The translations under genes were made by a program, and so were the position numbers. Shown here piece by piece: positions 1 through 8,954 of a stretch of DNA of 64,000 nt. The stretch is taken from assembly GCF_947581915.1 (NCBI RefSeq), contig NZ_CANPWG010000056.1, forward strand, positions 1 to 64,000. Direction: 5' to 3'. Positions within the stretch are counted from its first letter, which is position 1, and each line of letters starts with the position of its first letter. The notes beneath the pieces were generated by a model that was not told the DNA's origin, searched no databases, and saw nothing but the letters and a program-made list of their open reading frames with translations. Source of the stretch: Candidatus Palauibacter scopulicola (GTDB lineage: Bacteria; Gemmatimonadota; Gemmatimonadetes; Palauibacterales; Palauibacteraceae).

Positions 1-39
1 CACGTGCGGCTTCGTTCGCTCGAACTTTTCCTTCGCCAT
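1..39 (-). CDS. tuf: Elongation factor Tu, N-terminal 13 codons only
   Basis: The reverse strand reads ATG then AKEKFERTKPHV, the classic EF-Tu N-terminus; the rest of the gene lies left of the window. EF-Tu is the GTPase that delivers aminoacyl-tRNA to the ribosome. A GAGGAG ribosome-binding sequence lies about ten bases upstream of the ATG at 37-39. The order tRNA-Thr, tRNA-Tyr, tuf on one strand matches the common bacterial tRNA-tufB arrangement and suggests co-transcription with the two tRNAs from the promoter at 417-446. Only 13 residues are visible, but the match is distinctive. Confidence 0.9.
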   Translation of the reverse strand, partial: MAKEKFERTKPHV

Positions 40-152
40 CGCCCCTCGTTCTCCTCTCGGACTACGGGTTCGGCGGAGTGACCCCCGCGCCGGGCGCTCC
101 TCCTGTTCGCGCGCGGGCTACGCCCCTTGTTTCGTCAGTGGTCTCGTGAAGG

Positions 153-235
153 TGGTGGGGGGAGGATTCGAACCTCCGAAGGCATAAGCCAGCAGATTTA
201 CAGTCTGCCCCGTTTGGCCGCTTCGGTACCCCACC
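153..235 (-). tRNA. tRNA-Tyr (GTA anticodon)
   Basis: On the reverse strand this folds as a class II tRNA: acceptor GGTGGGG pairs with CCCCACC, the anticodon arm GCAGA-CTGTAAA-TCTGC carries GTA, there is a long variable arm as expected for tRNA-Tyr, and the T loop is TTCGAAT. The discriminator is A. The following bases are CCT, so the CCA tail is not encoded. It lies between tRNA-Thr and tuf on the same strand. Confidence 0.96.
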
Positions 236-319
236 GCCGGTGCCTGGCGCCCGATCGACGCCCGATCGATGAGTTCCAGGGTTCGCCGCTTCGGGGCGGC
301 TGTTCGTCCGACTCGACCG

Positions 320-392
320 AGCTGGCGGTGGGGCTCGAACCCACAACCTCCGGATTACAAATCCGACGCTCTACCGGTTGAGCTACGCCAGC
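320..392 (-). tRNA. tRNA-Thr (TGT anticodon)
   Basis: Reverse strand cloverleaf: acceptor GCTGGCG pairs with CGCCAGC, D arm GCTC/GAGC, anticodon loop TTTGTAA giving TGT, T arm GTGGG/CCCAC with TTCGAGC. The base at the discriminator position reads T rather than the A usual for bacterial tRNA-Thr, and CCA is not encoded. It is the first gene after the promoter at 417-446 and precedes tRNA-Tyr and tuf. Confidence 0.95.
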
Positions 393-416
393 GACCCTTC
401 CGCACAATAGTCTTCT

Positions 417-446
417 AACATAGGGGCATGCACGGCTGACCGTCAA
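417..446 (-). promoter_or_regulatory. Sigma-70-type promoter for tRNA-Thr, tRNA-Tyr and tuf
   Basis: The reverse strand shows TTGACG (441-446) and TATGTT (417-422) separated by 18 bp. Predicted initiation is about 20 bases upstream of the mature tRNA-Thr 5' end. It is the only good match between cysS and the tRNAs, which fits a strong housekeeping promoter for a tRNA-tuf transcript. This is a sequence match only. Confidence 0.65.
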
Positions 447-495
447 GGTGTTTTTCGGGCGCTCGATTCGACCGCCATCCGCGGGCGCCAGCGCC

Positions 496-1971
496 TCATC
501 CGGCCGTCCGAAGCGGACGCGGCATCTGGATCGTGCGCCCACCCACCCGAAGGCGGGTGAACTCCGCCAGATCCTCCACGATCACCCCACGGGCTTCGAG
601 TTCGGCGCGAATCGCATCGGCGCGCGCGAAGTCCCGGCTCGCCCGGGCACGTTCGCGCTCGCCCACGCGGGCCGTCGCCCACGCGACGAGTTCGTCATCG
701 CCCCCGGATGACTCGCGATCCCGCACGGCCAGCACCCCGAAGACACGATCGAACCCGTCGATCACGGCGAGGGCGGCCTCGGTGCCCGAGGGGGCCCGGG
801 GATGGGTAGCGTCCAGCAGGTGATTCGCTTCCCGCACGAGCCCGAACACCGCCGAAAGCGCTTCGCTCACGTTCAGGTCGTCGTCCATCGCCGCTTCGAA
901 CGCAGCGCCCGCTCGCGCCGCGACCTTTCCGATGTCCGTCGACGCATCGATCTCCCCCCCGCCGGCCTCCCGCACGCGGTTCCTGAACTCGTGCAGCCGG
1001 GTCACGGCCTTGGCCGCCGCTTCCAAGCCGTCGAAGGTGAAGTTCAGCTGGGTCCGATGGTGTCCGCTGAGCAGCAGGTACCGGATCGCAGAGGGCGCGT
1101 GTCCGCGTTCGACCAGATCCGGGATCGTGAAGCAGTTTCCGAGCGACTTCGACATCTTCCGGCCTTCCACCAGAAGGTGCTCGGCATGGAGCCAGAACTG
1201 CGAGAACGTCTTCCCCGTCACCCCTTCCGACTGAGCGATCTCGTTGGTGTGGTGCGGGAAGAGGTTGTCGACTCCTCCGGTATGGATGTCCAGCGTCTCG
1301 CCCAGGTGGTGCATCGCCATCGCCGAGCACTCGAGATGCCAGCCGGGCCGGCCGGGACCCCACGGAGAATCCCACACGGCTACGGCATCATCCGCGCCGC
1401 GGTCGCCACCCTTCCAGAGGACGAAGTCCCTCGGATCATCCTTGTCGTACTCCTCGTCCCCCGCGGCCCTGCCGGTCGCCGTGAGGCTTCCGCAGTCGAT
1501 CCCGGCCAGCCGCCCGTACCCGGGGGAACGCCCGATCGCGAAGTACACCGAACCCTCGCTTTCGTAGGTGAGTCCGCGCTCGGAGAGGGACTCGATCATC
1601 CGGATCATCCCCGCGACGAAGCGGGTCGCCCTCGGCCGATGCTCGGGTTCCTCGAGCCCCAGCGTGTCCCAGTCCTCGAGGAACATCTCGATCACGGGGT
1701 CGGTGACCTCGGCCAGCGGCACGCCCCGGGCGGAGGCCGCCGCGATCGTCCGGTCATCGACATCCGTCAGGTTCATGACCTGGCAGACTTCATATCCCTT
1801 GAACCGGAGGTAGCGACGAAGCAGGTCTTCCCATGCAAAGGCGCGGAAGTTCCCGATATGCGCGCGGTCGTACACGGTGGGCCCACAGGTGTACATGCGC
1901 ACCCGGCCCGGCTCGAGGGGCTCGAACAGGCGCAGCCGGCGCGTAAGGGAGTCGTAGAGCCGGAGACTCAT
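496..1971 (-). CDS. cysS: Cysteinyl-tRNA synthetase
   Basis: A 491-residue class I aminoacyl-tRNA synthetase that charges tRNA-Cys. The N-terminus has the zinc-ligand cysteine in MYTCGPTVYD (Cys29), the HIGN form of the HIGH signature at 38-41, and later GRKMSKSLGN, the KMSKS loop. The zinc-site region CSAM and the HTNEIAQSE segment are also present. The ATG at 1969-1971 is chosen because the open frame upstream has no family similarity and this start gives the normal N-terminus. The ATG overlaps the stop of the upstream secreted-protein gene by four bases (ATGA), indicating translational coupling. Confidence 0.97.
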   Translation of the reverse strand: MSLRLYDSLTRRLRLFEPLEPGRVRMYTCGPTVYDRAHIGNFRAFAWEDLLRRYLRFKGYEVCQVMNLTDVDDRTIAAASARGVPLAEVTDPVIEMFLEDWDTLGLEEPEHRPRATRFVAGMIRMIESLSERGLTYESEGSVYFAIGRSPGYGRLAGIDCGSLTATGRAAGDEEYDKDDPRDFVLWKGGDRGADDAVAVWDSPWGPGRPGWHLECSAMAMHHLGETLDIHTGGVDNLFPHHTNEIAQSEGVTGKTFSQFWLHAEHLLVEGRKMSKSLGNCFTIPDLVERGHAPSAIRYLLLSGHHRTQLNFTFDGLEAAAKAVTRLHEFRNRVREAGGGEIDASTDIGKVAARAGAAFEAAMDDDLNVSEALSAVFGLVREANHLLDATHPRAPSGTEAALAVIDGFDRVFGVLAVRDRESSGGDDELVAWATARVGERERARASRDFARADAIRAELEARGVIVEDLAEFTRLRVGGRTIQMPRPLRTAG

Positions 1972-2717
1972 CGCCCGCCCGGGGGCAGATAGCGTTCCGT
2001 TCGCCAGACGCGGTACGCGGCGATGTCCTCCGCGCCACGTTCGCGCGACATCTGCAGACACCCGCCCAGCTGACGATCCGACCGGTCGAGGATGAGTCCC
2101 GGGAGGACACCGGCCTCGCGCGCCAACGCGAGTTCGTCGAGCGGCTCGTAGGCGGGCCCGCCGAAGAGGAGTCGCGCCGCGATCCACCCGTCAACGAATC
2201 CGTCGACCGCCTCGACCTCCCGTGAGACGAGCACCTCGCAGGCCACGTCGGGATCCTGACGCACGGCATGCATTCGCAGGACCGCGTAGCTCTCGTACGC
2301 CCGGCCGGCCTCCCTCAGGTTCCCCGGCATCACCAGCGCGGCGCTCGAATCCGTCACCACCTCGACCGCGTTCCATGGCCACGCGTCCCGCGCCTCGGAC
2401 TCGTCAAGATCCCGCCCGAACGAAGGGAAGTAGAGAACGTGGGGATCCTCCACGAGATCGGTCATGAGAGAGTCGGAACGGTCCCGGAAGCGGAGGAGAA
2501 CATCGGCCTCGAACTCGACGAAGCTGCCGGAAGGGGCCGTCAGACGATACTGGGCGTCCACCGGCTCCGCGCCGACGAGCCCGGCGAGCACGACCAGGGC
2601 CGCGACGATCCGCGATCCGCCGCTCCGGCTAGCCGGCCGCCGGGAGGACGAGTTGGGGGCGTTCCGCTTCGGAGTCCGACCGCCGGTCGAGGAGCCCCGC
2701 GAATTCGAGAACGTCAT
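1968..2717 (-). CDS. Hypothetical exported protein (start uncertain)
   Basis: I do not recognise the family. The protein has a hydrophobic export-signal-like segment, RIVAALVVLAGLVGAEPVDA, ending in a probable signal peptidase site before QYRL, followed by about 190 residues of acidic, soluble sequence with two cysteines near the end. The only ATG that keeps the signal is at 2715-2717. It lies 89 bases inside the preceding DUF1232 gene and gives an unusually long Ser/Arg-rich n-region. A rare initiation codon near 2607-2620 is an alternative. The stop overlaps the cysS ATG. Likely periplasmic or surface, of unknown function. Confidence 0.6.
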   Translation of the reverse strand: MTFSNSRGSSTGGRTPKRNAPNSSSRRPASRSGGSRIVAALVVLAGLVGAEPVDAQYRLTAPSGSFVEFEADVLLRFRDRSDSLMTDLVEDPHVLYFPSFGRDLDESEARDAWPWNAVEVVTDSSAALVMPGNLREAGRAYESYAVLRMHAVRQDPDVACEVLVSREVEAVDGFVDGWIAARLLFGGPAYEPLDELALAREAGVLPGLILDRSDRQLGGCLQMSRERGAEDIAAYRVWRTERYLPPGGR

Positions 2718-3099
2718 CACCCGCCCCGCCGAGCAGTTCCCGCTCGCGGGCGAGCAGATGGTTCGAGACCTCGAGCGCCGAGCGCTCGCCGGTCCAGTGC
2801 TCCTCCACCACATCCCAGCCAAGCTCCTCTCCGATCCGGTGCGTCACATACGCACAGCAGAAAACATCATCCAGAAAACCGTACGGCCCGACCTCATCCT
2901 CCGGAATCACGTCATCCGGACTCACGAGGTAGGCGATGGCCGCATCCACCAGAATCCGCTGCTGCCGGGTCAGGCGCGGATCCTTCATGAGGGTGAACAT
3001 CAACAAACCGTAGACGGGCGCGAGGATGACGACGTCACGGAGCGTGCCCGCGTATCTCGCGACCTGATCCTTCATCCACTGGAGGTAGGCGCTTGGCAT
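2629..3099 (-). CDS. DUF1232 (YkvA-like) membrane protein
   Basis: 156 residues. The central part, with LTRQQRILVDAAIAYLVSPDDVIPE followed by GPYGFLDDVF, is the hallmark of DUF1232/YkvA proteins: a short hydrophobic helix, then the SP-D-IPE and G-DD motifs. The biochemical role of the family is unknown. It is preceded by a helix (VVILAPVYGLLMFTLM) that may be membrane-embedded. The ATG at 3097-3099 follows an AAGGGG purine run directly; an internal ATG at about 3072 is possible. It appears to start the small operon that leads to cysS. Confidence 0.8.
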   Translation of the reverse strand: MPSAYLQWMKDQVARYAGTLRDVVILAPVYGLLMFTLMKDPRLTRQQRILVDAAIAYLVSPDDVIPEDEVGPYGFLDDVFCCAYVTHRIGEELGWDVVEEHWTGERSALEVSNHLLARERELLGGAGDDVLEFAGLLDRRSDSEAERPQLVLPAAG

Positions 3100-3256
3100 C
3101 CCCTTCCAATCCCGATCCCGCCGGACCACGCGACCGGGCGGCCAGCCCGATGGGTACGGCCCGGCGGCGGACGCGACGCCCAAAACATACAACCGGCCCT
3201 TTCCGCCTGTAACCCCTTCACTCTCCCCGGTGGCGGGGTCGCCAGCGTCCGTGGGG

Positions 3257-5113
3257 CTACTCGACCGTCACGGTCTTCGCGAGGTTCCGCGGACGATCCA
3301 CGTCGCAGCCTCGCAGGACGGCGATATGGTAGGCGAGAAGCTGCAGCGGAACGACGTTGACGATCGGTTGCAGGAGCGGCCGCGTCGCGGGCACCTGGAT
3401 CAGGTGATCCACCTTCCGGGCGAGATCGGTCTCCCGGCGGTTCACGAGCGCGATCACGCGGCCGCCGCGCGCTTTCACCTCCTCGATGTTCACGAGCACC
3501 TTCGAGTAGACGGCGCCGCGCGGAGCCATGAAGACGACAGGCATGTCTTCGTCGATGAGCGCGATCGGCCCGTGCTTCATCTCGGCCGCCGGGTATCCCT
3601 CGGCATGGATGTAGGAGATCTCCTTCAGCTTGAGCGCCCCCTCGAGGGCGATCGGAAAGTTCGGGCCCCGCCCCAGATAGAGGAAGTTGCGCGCGGGGGC
3701 GAACTCTTCCGCCACCCGCCGGATGTGGTCTTCCGTTGCCAGGACCTCCTCGATGAGGGCGGGAAGGCCTTCGAGGGCGCGCACGAAAACGCGGCCCTCC
3801 GGGCGGCTCATCCCGCGCCGCCTTGCGATCATGAGGCCGAGGAGTGCGAGAGAAACGACCTGCGCCAGGAAGGCCTTCGTGGAAGCGACGCCGATCTCCG
3901 GGCCGGCGTGCGTGTAGATTCCGGCGCGCGTCTCCCGTGCGATCGTCGAGCCCACCACGTTGACGACCCCGAATGTGGGGGCCCCGAGCCGGCCGGCTTC
4001 GCGCACGGCCGCGAGCGTGTCCGCGGTCTCCCCCGACTGGGAGATGCCGCCCACCAAGGTCCCCGGAGCGAGGATCGGGTTCCGGTATCGGAACTCGGAG
4101 GCGTACTCCACCTCGACCGGAAGGCGCGCGAGCGCCTCGATGAGGTATTCTCCGACGAGCGCCGCATGCCAACTCGTCCCGCACCCCGTGAGGACGATGC
4201 GCTCGGCCGCGTCGATCTCCCGGCGGAATTCGTCGAGCCCGCCGAGCCGGGCCGTGCCTTCCTCCGCCAGCAACCGGCCCCGCATCGCATCGCGTACGGT
4301 ATTGGGTTGTTCGTGAATCTCGCGGAGCATGAAGTGGGGGTATCCCGCCTTCTCGATCTTCTTCAGATCCCAATCGACGCGGCGGATTTCCTTCGGGACG
4401 GGCTCCCATCCGATGCGGCCGTGGCCTCTCCCGAGATCGACGATCCGGTGCCCCGAGGCGGTGAGGACGGCCATCTCGTCGTCTTCCAGGTACACGATGT
4501 CGCGGGTGTGCTCGAGGACCGCCGCCACATCGGAAGCGACCCAGGTCGCTTTTTCGTCGGCCCCTCCGATCCCGAGCAGCAGGGGCGCGCCGCGGCGCGC
4601 CACGACGATCCGCGCCGGGTCGTGCACGCTCATGACGGCAAGCCCCAGCGTGCCCTCCACCTGGGTCAGCGAGGCGGCAACGGCGCGCTCGAGGTTCCCA
4701 TCGAACGCTTCCTCGATCAGGTGGGCGACGACCTCGGTATCGGTCTCCGACGCGAAGCGGTGGCCGAGCTCCAGGAGCTTTGTTCGCAGGGCGTCGCAGT
4801 TCTCGATCACGCCGTTGTGCACCAGCGCCACCTCGCCCCGGTCTCCCGTCAGCGGGTGGGCATTGGCGCGGGTGGGCGCGCCGTGCGTCGCCCAGCGGGT
4901 GTGAGCGATCCCGGCCGTTCCCGGAAGCGGGGCCTCGGCGAGGCGGTTCGCCAGATCGTCGACACGGCCCGCGCACTTGCGGAGACCGAGCCCCGAACCG
5001 GTGTGCACGGCGAGGCCCGCCGAGTCGTATCCGCGGTACTCGAGGCGGCGTAGCCCGTTCAGCAGGAGGGGGGCCGCCTCCTCCGCCCCGACGTAGCCGA
5101 CGATCCCGCACAT
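3257..5113 (-). CDS. glmS: Glutamine--fructose-6-phosphate aminotransferase
   Basis: 618 residues, close to the usual 609. It makes glucosamine-6-phosphate from fructose-6-phosphate and glutamine, the first committed step to UDP-GlcNAc. The N-terminal class II amidotransferase begins MCGIVGYVG with Cys2 as nucleophile once Met is removed, and LRRLEYRGYDSAG follows. Two SIS isomerase domains follow (GCGTSWHA, SQSGETADT, ASTKAF), and the C-terminus ends RPRNLAKTVTVE, the conserved sugar-site tail. The start is fixed by the need for Cys2. It lies 7 bases after glmM on the same strand, so the two consecutive enzymes are made together. Confidence 0.97.
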   Translation of the reverse strand: MCGIVGYVGAEEAAPLLLNGLRRLEYRGYDSAGLAVHTGSGLGLRKCAGRVDDLANRLAEAPLPGTAGIAHTRWATHGAPTRANAHPLTGDRGEVALVHNGVIENCDALRTKLLELGHRFASETDTEVVAHLIEEAFDGNLERAVAASLTQVEGTLGLAVMSVHDPARIVVARRGAPLLLGIGGADEKATWVASDVAAVLEHTRDIVYLEDDEMAVLTASGHRIVDLGRGHGRIGWEPVPKEIRRVDWDLKKIEKAGYPHFMLREIHEQPNTVRDAMRGRLLAEEGTARLGGLDEFRREIDAAERIVLTGCGTSWHAALVGEYLIEALARLPVEVEYASEFRYRNPILAPGTLVGGISQSGETADTLAAVREAGRLGAPTFGVVNVVGSTIARETRAGIYTHAGPEIGVASTKAFLAQVVSLALLGLMIARRRGMSRPEGRVFVRALEGLPALIEEVLATEDHIRRVAEEFAPARNFLYLGRGPNFPIALEGALKLKEISYIHAEGYPAAEMKHGPIALIDEDMPVVFMAPRGAVYSKVLVNIEEVKARGGRVIALVNRRETDLARKVDHLIQVPATRPLLQPIVNVVPLQLLAYHIAVLRGCDVDRPRNLAKTVTVE

Positions 5114-5120
5114 CCGCCGC

Positions 5121-6497
5121 TCAGACCGCGCCCCGGACCAGCGCGTCGACCCAGTCCGCGCGCTCGTCCGCCAGTGCCTGGCCGGTCGCCTCCGCCATGA
5201 TACGGAAGATCGGCTCGGTCCCCGATGGTCTGGCGTGGATCCACGATCCATCCGGCCAGTCGATCCGGATCCCGTCCTGCGGATCCACCACCGCCCCGGA
5301 CGGGGCCGCGGCCGCGACCGCGGCGAGCGCCTCCTCGATGCCCAGACCTTCCCGGGAGATCGTCCGCTTCACGATCCGGTACGAAGGTCGCTCGTCGACC
5401 GCGGCACCGAGGGAGGAACCGCTCTCCGCGAGAAACTGCAGGATCAAGGCGGCAGCCAGCGGCGCGTCCCGCGTGAGGTGCAGTCCCCCGTAGATCACGC
5501 CGCCGTTCCCTTCTCCGCCGATCGAACTACCCGCCTCGATCATGCGGGCGACGACGTTCGCCTCCGCCACCGGCGTGCGGAGCAGCGGTACGCCGGCGCG
5601 ATCCGCCGCGTCCTGAATCAGGCGGCTCGCGGAGAGGTTCGTCACGACGGGAGCGGGCTCGCGGGCCGCGACGAGTTCGACGGCGAGCGCGAGGGTCCAG
5701 TCCTCGCCCACGGGACGGCCGTTCTCGTCCACAAGAGCCAGGCGGTCGACATCGGGGTCCACGGCGAAACCGATGTCGGCGCGCACCTCCGTGACGCATT
5801 CGGAGAGCTTCCCGAGGTTCTCGACCAAGGGCTCGGGAGGACGGGGGAAACGGCCGTCGGGTTCGAGGTCGAGCCCGCTGACCCGACACCCGAGACACTC
5901 GAGCAGCGGGCGCATGATCGGCCCTCCGGCACCGCGCACGCAGTCGAGCGCGACGTGGAACGCGTTCGACGCGATGAGTTCGCGGTCGATGATCGGCAGC
6001 GACAGAATCCGCTCGATGTGGGCGCGGTCGGCGCCTTCCCGCGCGCCTCTGCGTCCGATGCGCGCGGAATCCACGTACTCGATCTCTCCTTCGAACGTTC
6101 GCTGGACATCCCGTCCGGCAGCCGGCGAGAGAAACCGCCCCTCGCGCGCCACCAGCTTGAGCCCGTTCCACGGCGCCGGGTTGTGCGAGGCGGTGACGAG
6201 GAGTCCGCCGATCGCGACCTCGTCCTCCTCCACGGCGAGGAGACCCGTGGGCGTCGCCACGATTCCAAGGTCGCACACGTCCAGCCCGGCCGCCCGTACC
6301 CCCGCCGACACGGCGTCGAGCAGCACCGGCCCGGAGACACGGCTGTCGCGGCCGATGAGGACATGCCCCCGGCCCGGAGCCGCGGCGGCGATGTGGGCGG
6401 CGAACGCGGCTCCGTAGCGCGCCGCGATGTCGGGCGTGAGCCCGCGCCCGACGATGCCGCGAATCCCCGAAGCAGAAACGATGAGTGACCTTGACAC
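5121..6497 (-). CDS. glmM: Phosphoglucosamine mutase (GlmM-type phosphohexomutase)
   Basis: 458 residues. It interconverts glucosamine-6-P and glucosamine-1-P. The phosphoserine loop is TASHNPAPWNG (Ser104), the metal loop is DPDVDRLALVD, the sugar-specificity loop is GEGNGG, and the phosphate-binding C-terminal motif is RPSGTEP. GEGNGG resembles the GlmM/archaeal-type branch more than E. coli GlmM, so phosphomannomutase activity is a lesser alternative; adjacency to glmS favours GlmM. I chose GTG at 6495-6497 because GGAG lies six bases upstream; another GTG sits four codons earlier. It is divergent from the PLP gene at 6671. Confidence 0.9.
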   Translation of the reverse strand: MSRSLIVSASGIRGIVGRGLTPDIAARYGAAFAAHIAAAAPGRGHVLIGRDSRVSGPVLLDAVSAGVRAAGLDVCDLGIVATPTGLLAVEEDEVAIGGLLVTASHNPAPWNGLKLVAREGRFLSPAAGRDVQRTFEGEIEYVDSARIGRRGAREGADRAHIERILSLPIIDRELIASNAFHVALDCVRGAGGPIMRPLLECLGCRVSGLDLEPDGRFPRPPEPLVENLGKLSECVTEVRADIGFAVDPDVDRLALVDENGRPVGEDWTLALAVELVAAREPAPVVTNLSASRLIQDAADRAGVPLLRTPVAEANVVARMIEAGSSIGGEGNGGVIYGGLHLTRDAPLAAALILQFLAESGSSLGAAVDERPSYRIVKRTISREGLGIEEALAAVAAAAPSGAVVDPQDGIRIDWPDGSWIHARPSGTEPIFRIMAEATGQALADERADWVDALVRGAV

Positions 6498-6670
6498 GCT
6501 GTTCTCCACCGACCGTGAGATGGACGCGGCATCTTAAGGGTTGGACGTCCGCGGGGCTTGCGGCGGCCTCTCCTGTCGCCCTCCCCGCACGGTGGGAATA
6601 CCTTGCGCGCTCGACCCGCGATGCGTCGTGCCACGCGTCGTCTGCCTCCACCCGAGCCGGAGATGAAGAC

Positions 6671-7831
6671 GTGGACCCAGCAGCCCAACGGTTCGGAACC
6701 CGGGCCATCCACGCCGGGCAGCGCCCCGATCCCGTGACCGGGGCGATCATGATGCCGATCTTCCAGACATCGACCTACGTGCAGGACGCCGTCGGCGCGC
6801 CACGCGAGGGTTACGACTACGCGCGGGTCAGGAACCCCACGCGCGAAGCCCTTCAGGCGAATCTGGCCGCTCTCGAGAACGGGCGGTACGGCGCGGCGTT
6901 CTCCTCGGGTCTCGCCGCGACGGAAGCGATCGTCAAGACGGTGCTCAACGCGGGCGACCACCTCATCTGCGGCGCGGACGTATACGGGGGCGTCGACCGC
7001 ATGCTGCGCCACGTGTGGGAGCGGTTCGGCGTCGACTTCGATTTCGTGAACACGGGAGACCTCGATCAGGTGCGCGCCGCGATCCGACCGGAGACGCGCC
7101 TCATCCATGTCGAAACGCCGAGCAACCCGACGATGACGATCACGGACATCGCGGCCTGCGCCGCGATCGCCCGCGATGCGGGGGCCGTCCTGTCCGTCGA
7201 CAACACGTTCGCGACGCCGTTTCTCCAGCGTCCGCTCGACGATGGCGCGGATGTCGTGATGCACTCGACGACGAAGTTCCTCAACGGTCACAGCGACATG
7301 ATCGGTGGCGCCCTGCTCACGAACTCCGGTGAACTCGCCGAGGGGTTTCACTTCCAGCAGAAGACGAGCGGGGCCGTGCCGGGCCCCTTCGACTGCTGGC
7401 TCGTCCTCCGCGGCACGAAGACGCTGCACCTCCGGATGCCGGCCCACTGCCGGAACGCGCGGCGGGTCGTCGACGTCCTGCGGAGGCACGATGAAGTCGA
7501 ATCCGTTCGCTATCCCGGCCTCGAGAACCATCCGCAACACGCACTGGCCGGACGGCAGATGCGCGACTTCGGCTCGATGGTGAGCTTCGACCTGGGCACC
7601 GAAGACCGGGCCAACCGCTTCGCCGGATCGACGCGGGTGTTCCAGCTGGCCGAGAGTCTCGGCGGGGTCGAGAGTCTCGTGTGCGTTCCCTTTACGATGA
7701 CCCACGCCTCGGTGCCCGACGAAAAGAAGCGGGAGATCGGGCTGGGGCCGGGACTCGTCCGACTGTCGGTGGGCGTGGAGGACGGTGACGACCTCGCGGA
7801 GGACATCGAGCAGGCCCTGGCCCGTCTCTGA
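6671..7831 (+). CDS. Cys/Met-metabolism PLP enzyme (cystathionine gamma-synthase/lyase type)
   Basis: 386 residues of the transsulfuration fold-type I family. The PLP lysine is in HSTTKFLNGH (Lys202), preceded by VDNTFATPFLQ, and the C-terminal region has SLGGVESL and GLVRLSVGVED. YARVRNPTREALQ and SSGLAA are the substrate/PLP loops. Gamma-synthase, gamma-lyase and related activities cannot be separated by eye. GTG at 6671 is the chosen start, with GGAG eight bases upstream and the family N-terminus (FGTRAIHAGQ) beginning soon after. A monocistronic unit divergent from glmM is likely. Confidence 0.88.
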   Translation: MDPAAQRFGTRAIHAGQRPDPVTGAIMMPIFQTSTYVQDAVGAPREGYDYARVRNPTREALQANLAALENGRYGAAFSSGLAATEAIVKTVLNAGDHLICGADVYGGVDRMLRHVWERFGVDFDFVNTGDLDQVRAAIRPETRLIHVETPSNPTMTITDIAACAAIARDAGAVLSVDNTFATPFLQRPLDDGADVVMHSTTKFLNGHSDMIGGALLTNSGELAEGFHFQQKTSGAVPGPFDCWLVLRGTKTLHLRMPAHCRNARRVVDVLRRHDEVESVRYPGLENHPQHALAGRQMRDFGSMVSFDLGTEDRANRFAGSTRVFQLAESLGGVESLVCVPFTMTHASVPDEKKREIGLGPGLVRLSVGVEDGDDLAEDIEQALARL

Positions 7832-7962
7832 GCGGCGGGGCTGGGCCGGTCCCGACGGTTGAAACAGGTAATCCGGGCCGGACGTAAAGGCGGGAGCGCG
7901 GAATCCGGCCCCGCGAATCGGCCGGCTCATACGAGCGCGACTTGACGCGCAGGGGGTGATGG

Positions 7963-8952
7963 ATGGCGGCAGGCGACGAACACCAGAGGCGGATCCTCAC
8001 GCAGATCGCCGCGGTCTCATGGGAACACCCGGCGGACCGGGCGGCGCTGAATACGCTGCGCAAGATCCCCGGATTCGATCTCCTCCTGCGCAAACTTTTC
8101 GCGCTGTTCGGCGAGCGCGCGATCCGGCTCGCCTTCAAGGCCAACGCGGTGCGTACGTCCGAGCGGCAGTACCCGTGGGTTCACGCTCGCCTGGCGCGCG
8201 TGTGCGAGGTACTCGACGTGGAGAACCCGCCGGAGTGCTACATCTCGCAGACGCACCTGGTGAACGCGGGAGCGGTGGGCTTCGGCGAGCCCTTCATCGT
8301 CCTCAATTCCTCGATGCTCGAGATCCTGTCCGAGGATGAGGTCGAGGCCGTCCTCGGCCACGAAGTCGGACACATCATATCCGGGCATGTGCTCTACCGG
8401 ACCATGCTGATCCTGGTGCTCAACCTGGTCGTTCTCCGCTATTCGTTCGCCGGCCTTGCGCTTCTGCCCATCTACATGGGCCTCATGGAGTGGTACCGGA
8501 AGAGCGAACTCTCATCGGACCGCGCCGGGCTCCTCGCCGTGCAGAATCCGGAGGTCGCGATGTCCGCGCTGATGCAGCTTGCGGGCGGCGGGCGCGGCGT
8601 CTCTCTGGACCTCGACGAGTTCATCGCGCAGTCCGACGAGTACCGGGCCGGCGGCGATCTCCTCGACGCCGTCTACAAGGTGCTCAACGTGCTCGGCCAG
8701 ACGCATCCGTTCGCCGTCATCCGCGTGGCCGAACTGCGCGACTGGATCGAGAGCGGCGCGTACGACCGCATCCTGGCGGGGGAATACCAGCACCGGGACG
8801 AGCAGGACGACCGCCCGTATCGCGAGGATCTGCGGGAGGCGGCGAAGGGCTATCAGGACGGCGCGCGCGAACTCTTTGACGAGGTCGACGCCGCGGTGGA
8901 TCGGTTGCGAGACCGGCTGACGGGCGCCTTCCGGGGACGCACGGAAGGCTAG
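7963..8952 (+). CDS. M48-family zinc metalloprotease
   Basis: 329 residues. The HEVGH zinc motif is at 133-137 and the third ligand lies in ELSSDRAGL. In the family, HtpX/Ste24-like members are integral-membrane or membrane-associated quality-control proteases. Here a hydrophobic stretch (MLILVLNLVVLRYSFAGLALLPIYM) sits between the two motif parts, as in membrane-anchored members. AGGGGG lies six bases before the ATG at 7963. It is followed after two bases by purD, so they are probably co-transcribed, although no functional link is apparent. Confidence 0.88.
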   Translation: MAAGDEHQRRILTQIAAVSWEHPADRAALNTLRKIPGFDLLLRKLFALFGERAIRLAFKANAVRTSERQYPWVHARLARVCEVLDVENPPECYISQTHLVNAGAVGFGEPFIVLNSSMLEILSEDEVEAVLGHEVGHIISGHVLYRTMLILVLNLVVLRYSFAGLALLPIYMGLMEWYRKSELSSDRAGLLAVQNPEVAMSALMQLAGGGRGVSLDLDEFIAQSDEYRAGGDLLDAVYKVLNVLGQTHPFAVIRVAELRDWIESGAYDRILAGEYQHRDEQDDRPYREDLREAAKGYQDGARELFDEVDAAVDRLRDRLTGAFRGRTEG

Positions 8953-8954
8953 TC

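Noticed and set aside
5114..5120. A glmS ribozyme before glmS
   Set aside because: Only seven bases separate glmM and glmS, leaving no room for the ribozyme.
6498..6670. A SAM riboswitch upstream of the transsulfuration gene
   Set aside because: No conserved SAM-I or SAM-II core was seen in the 173-base divergent gap.
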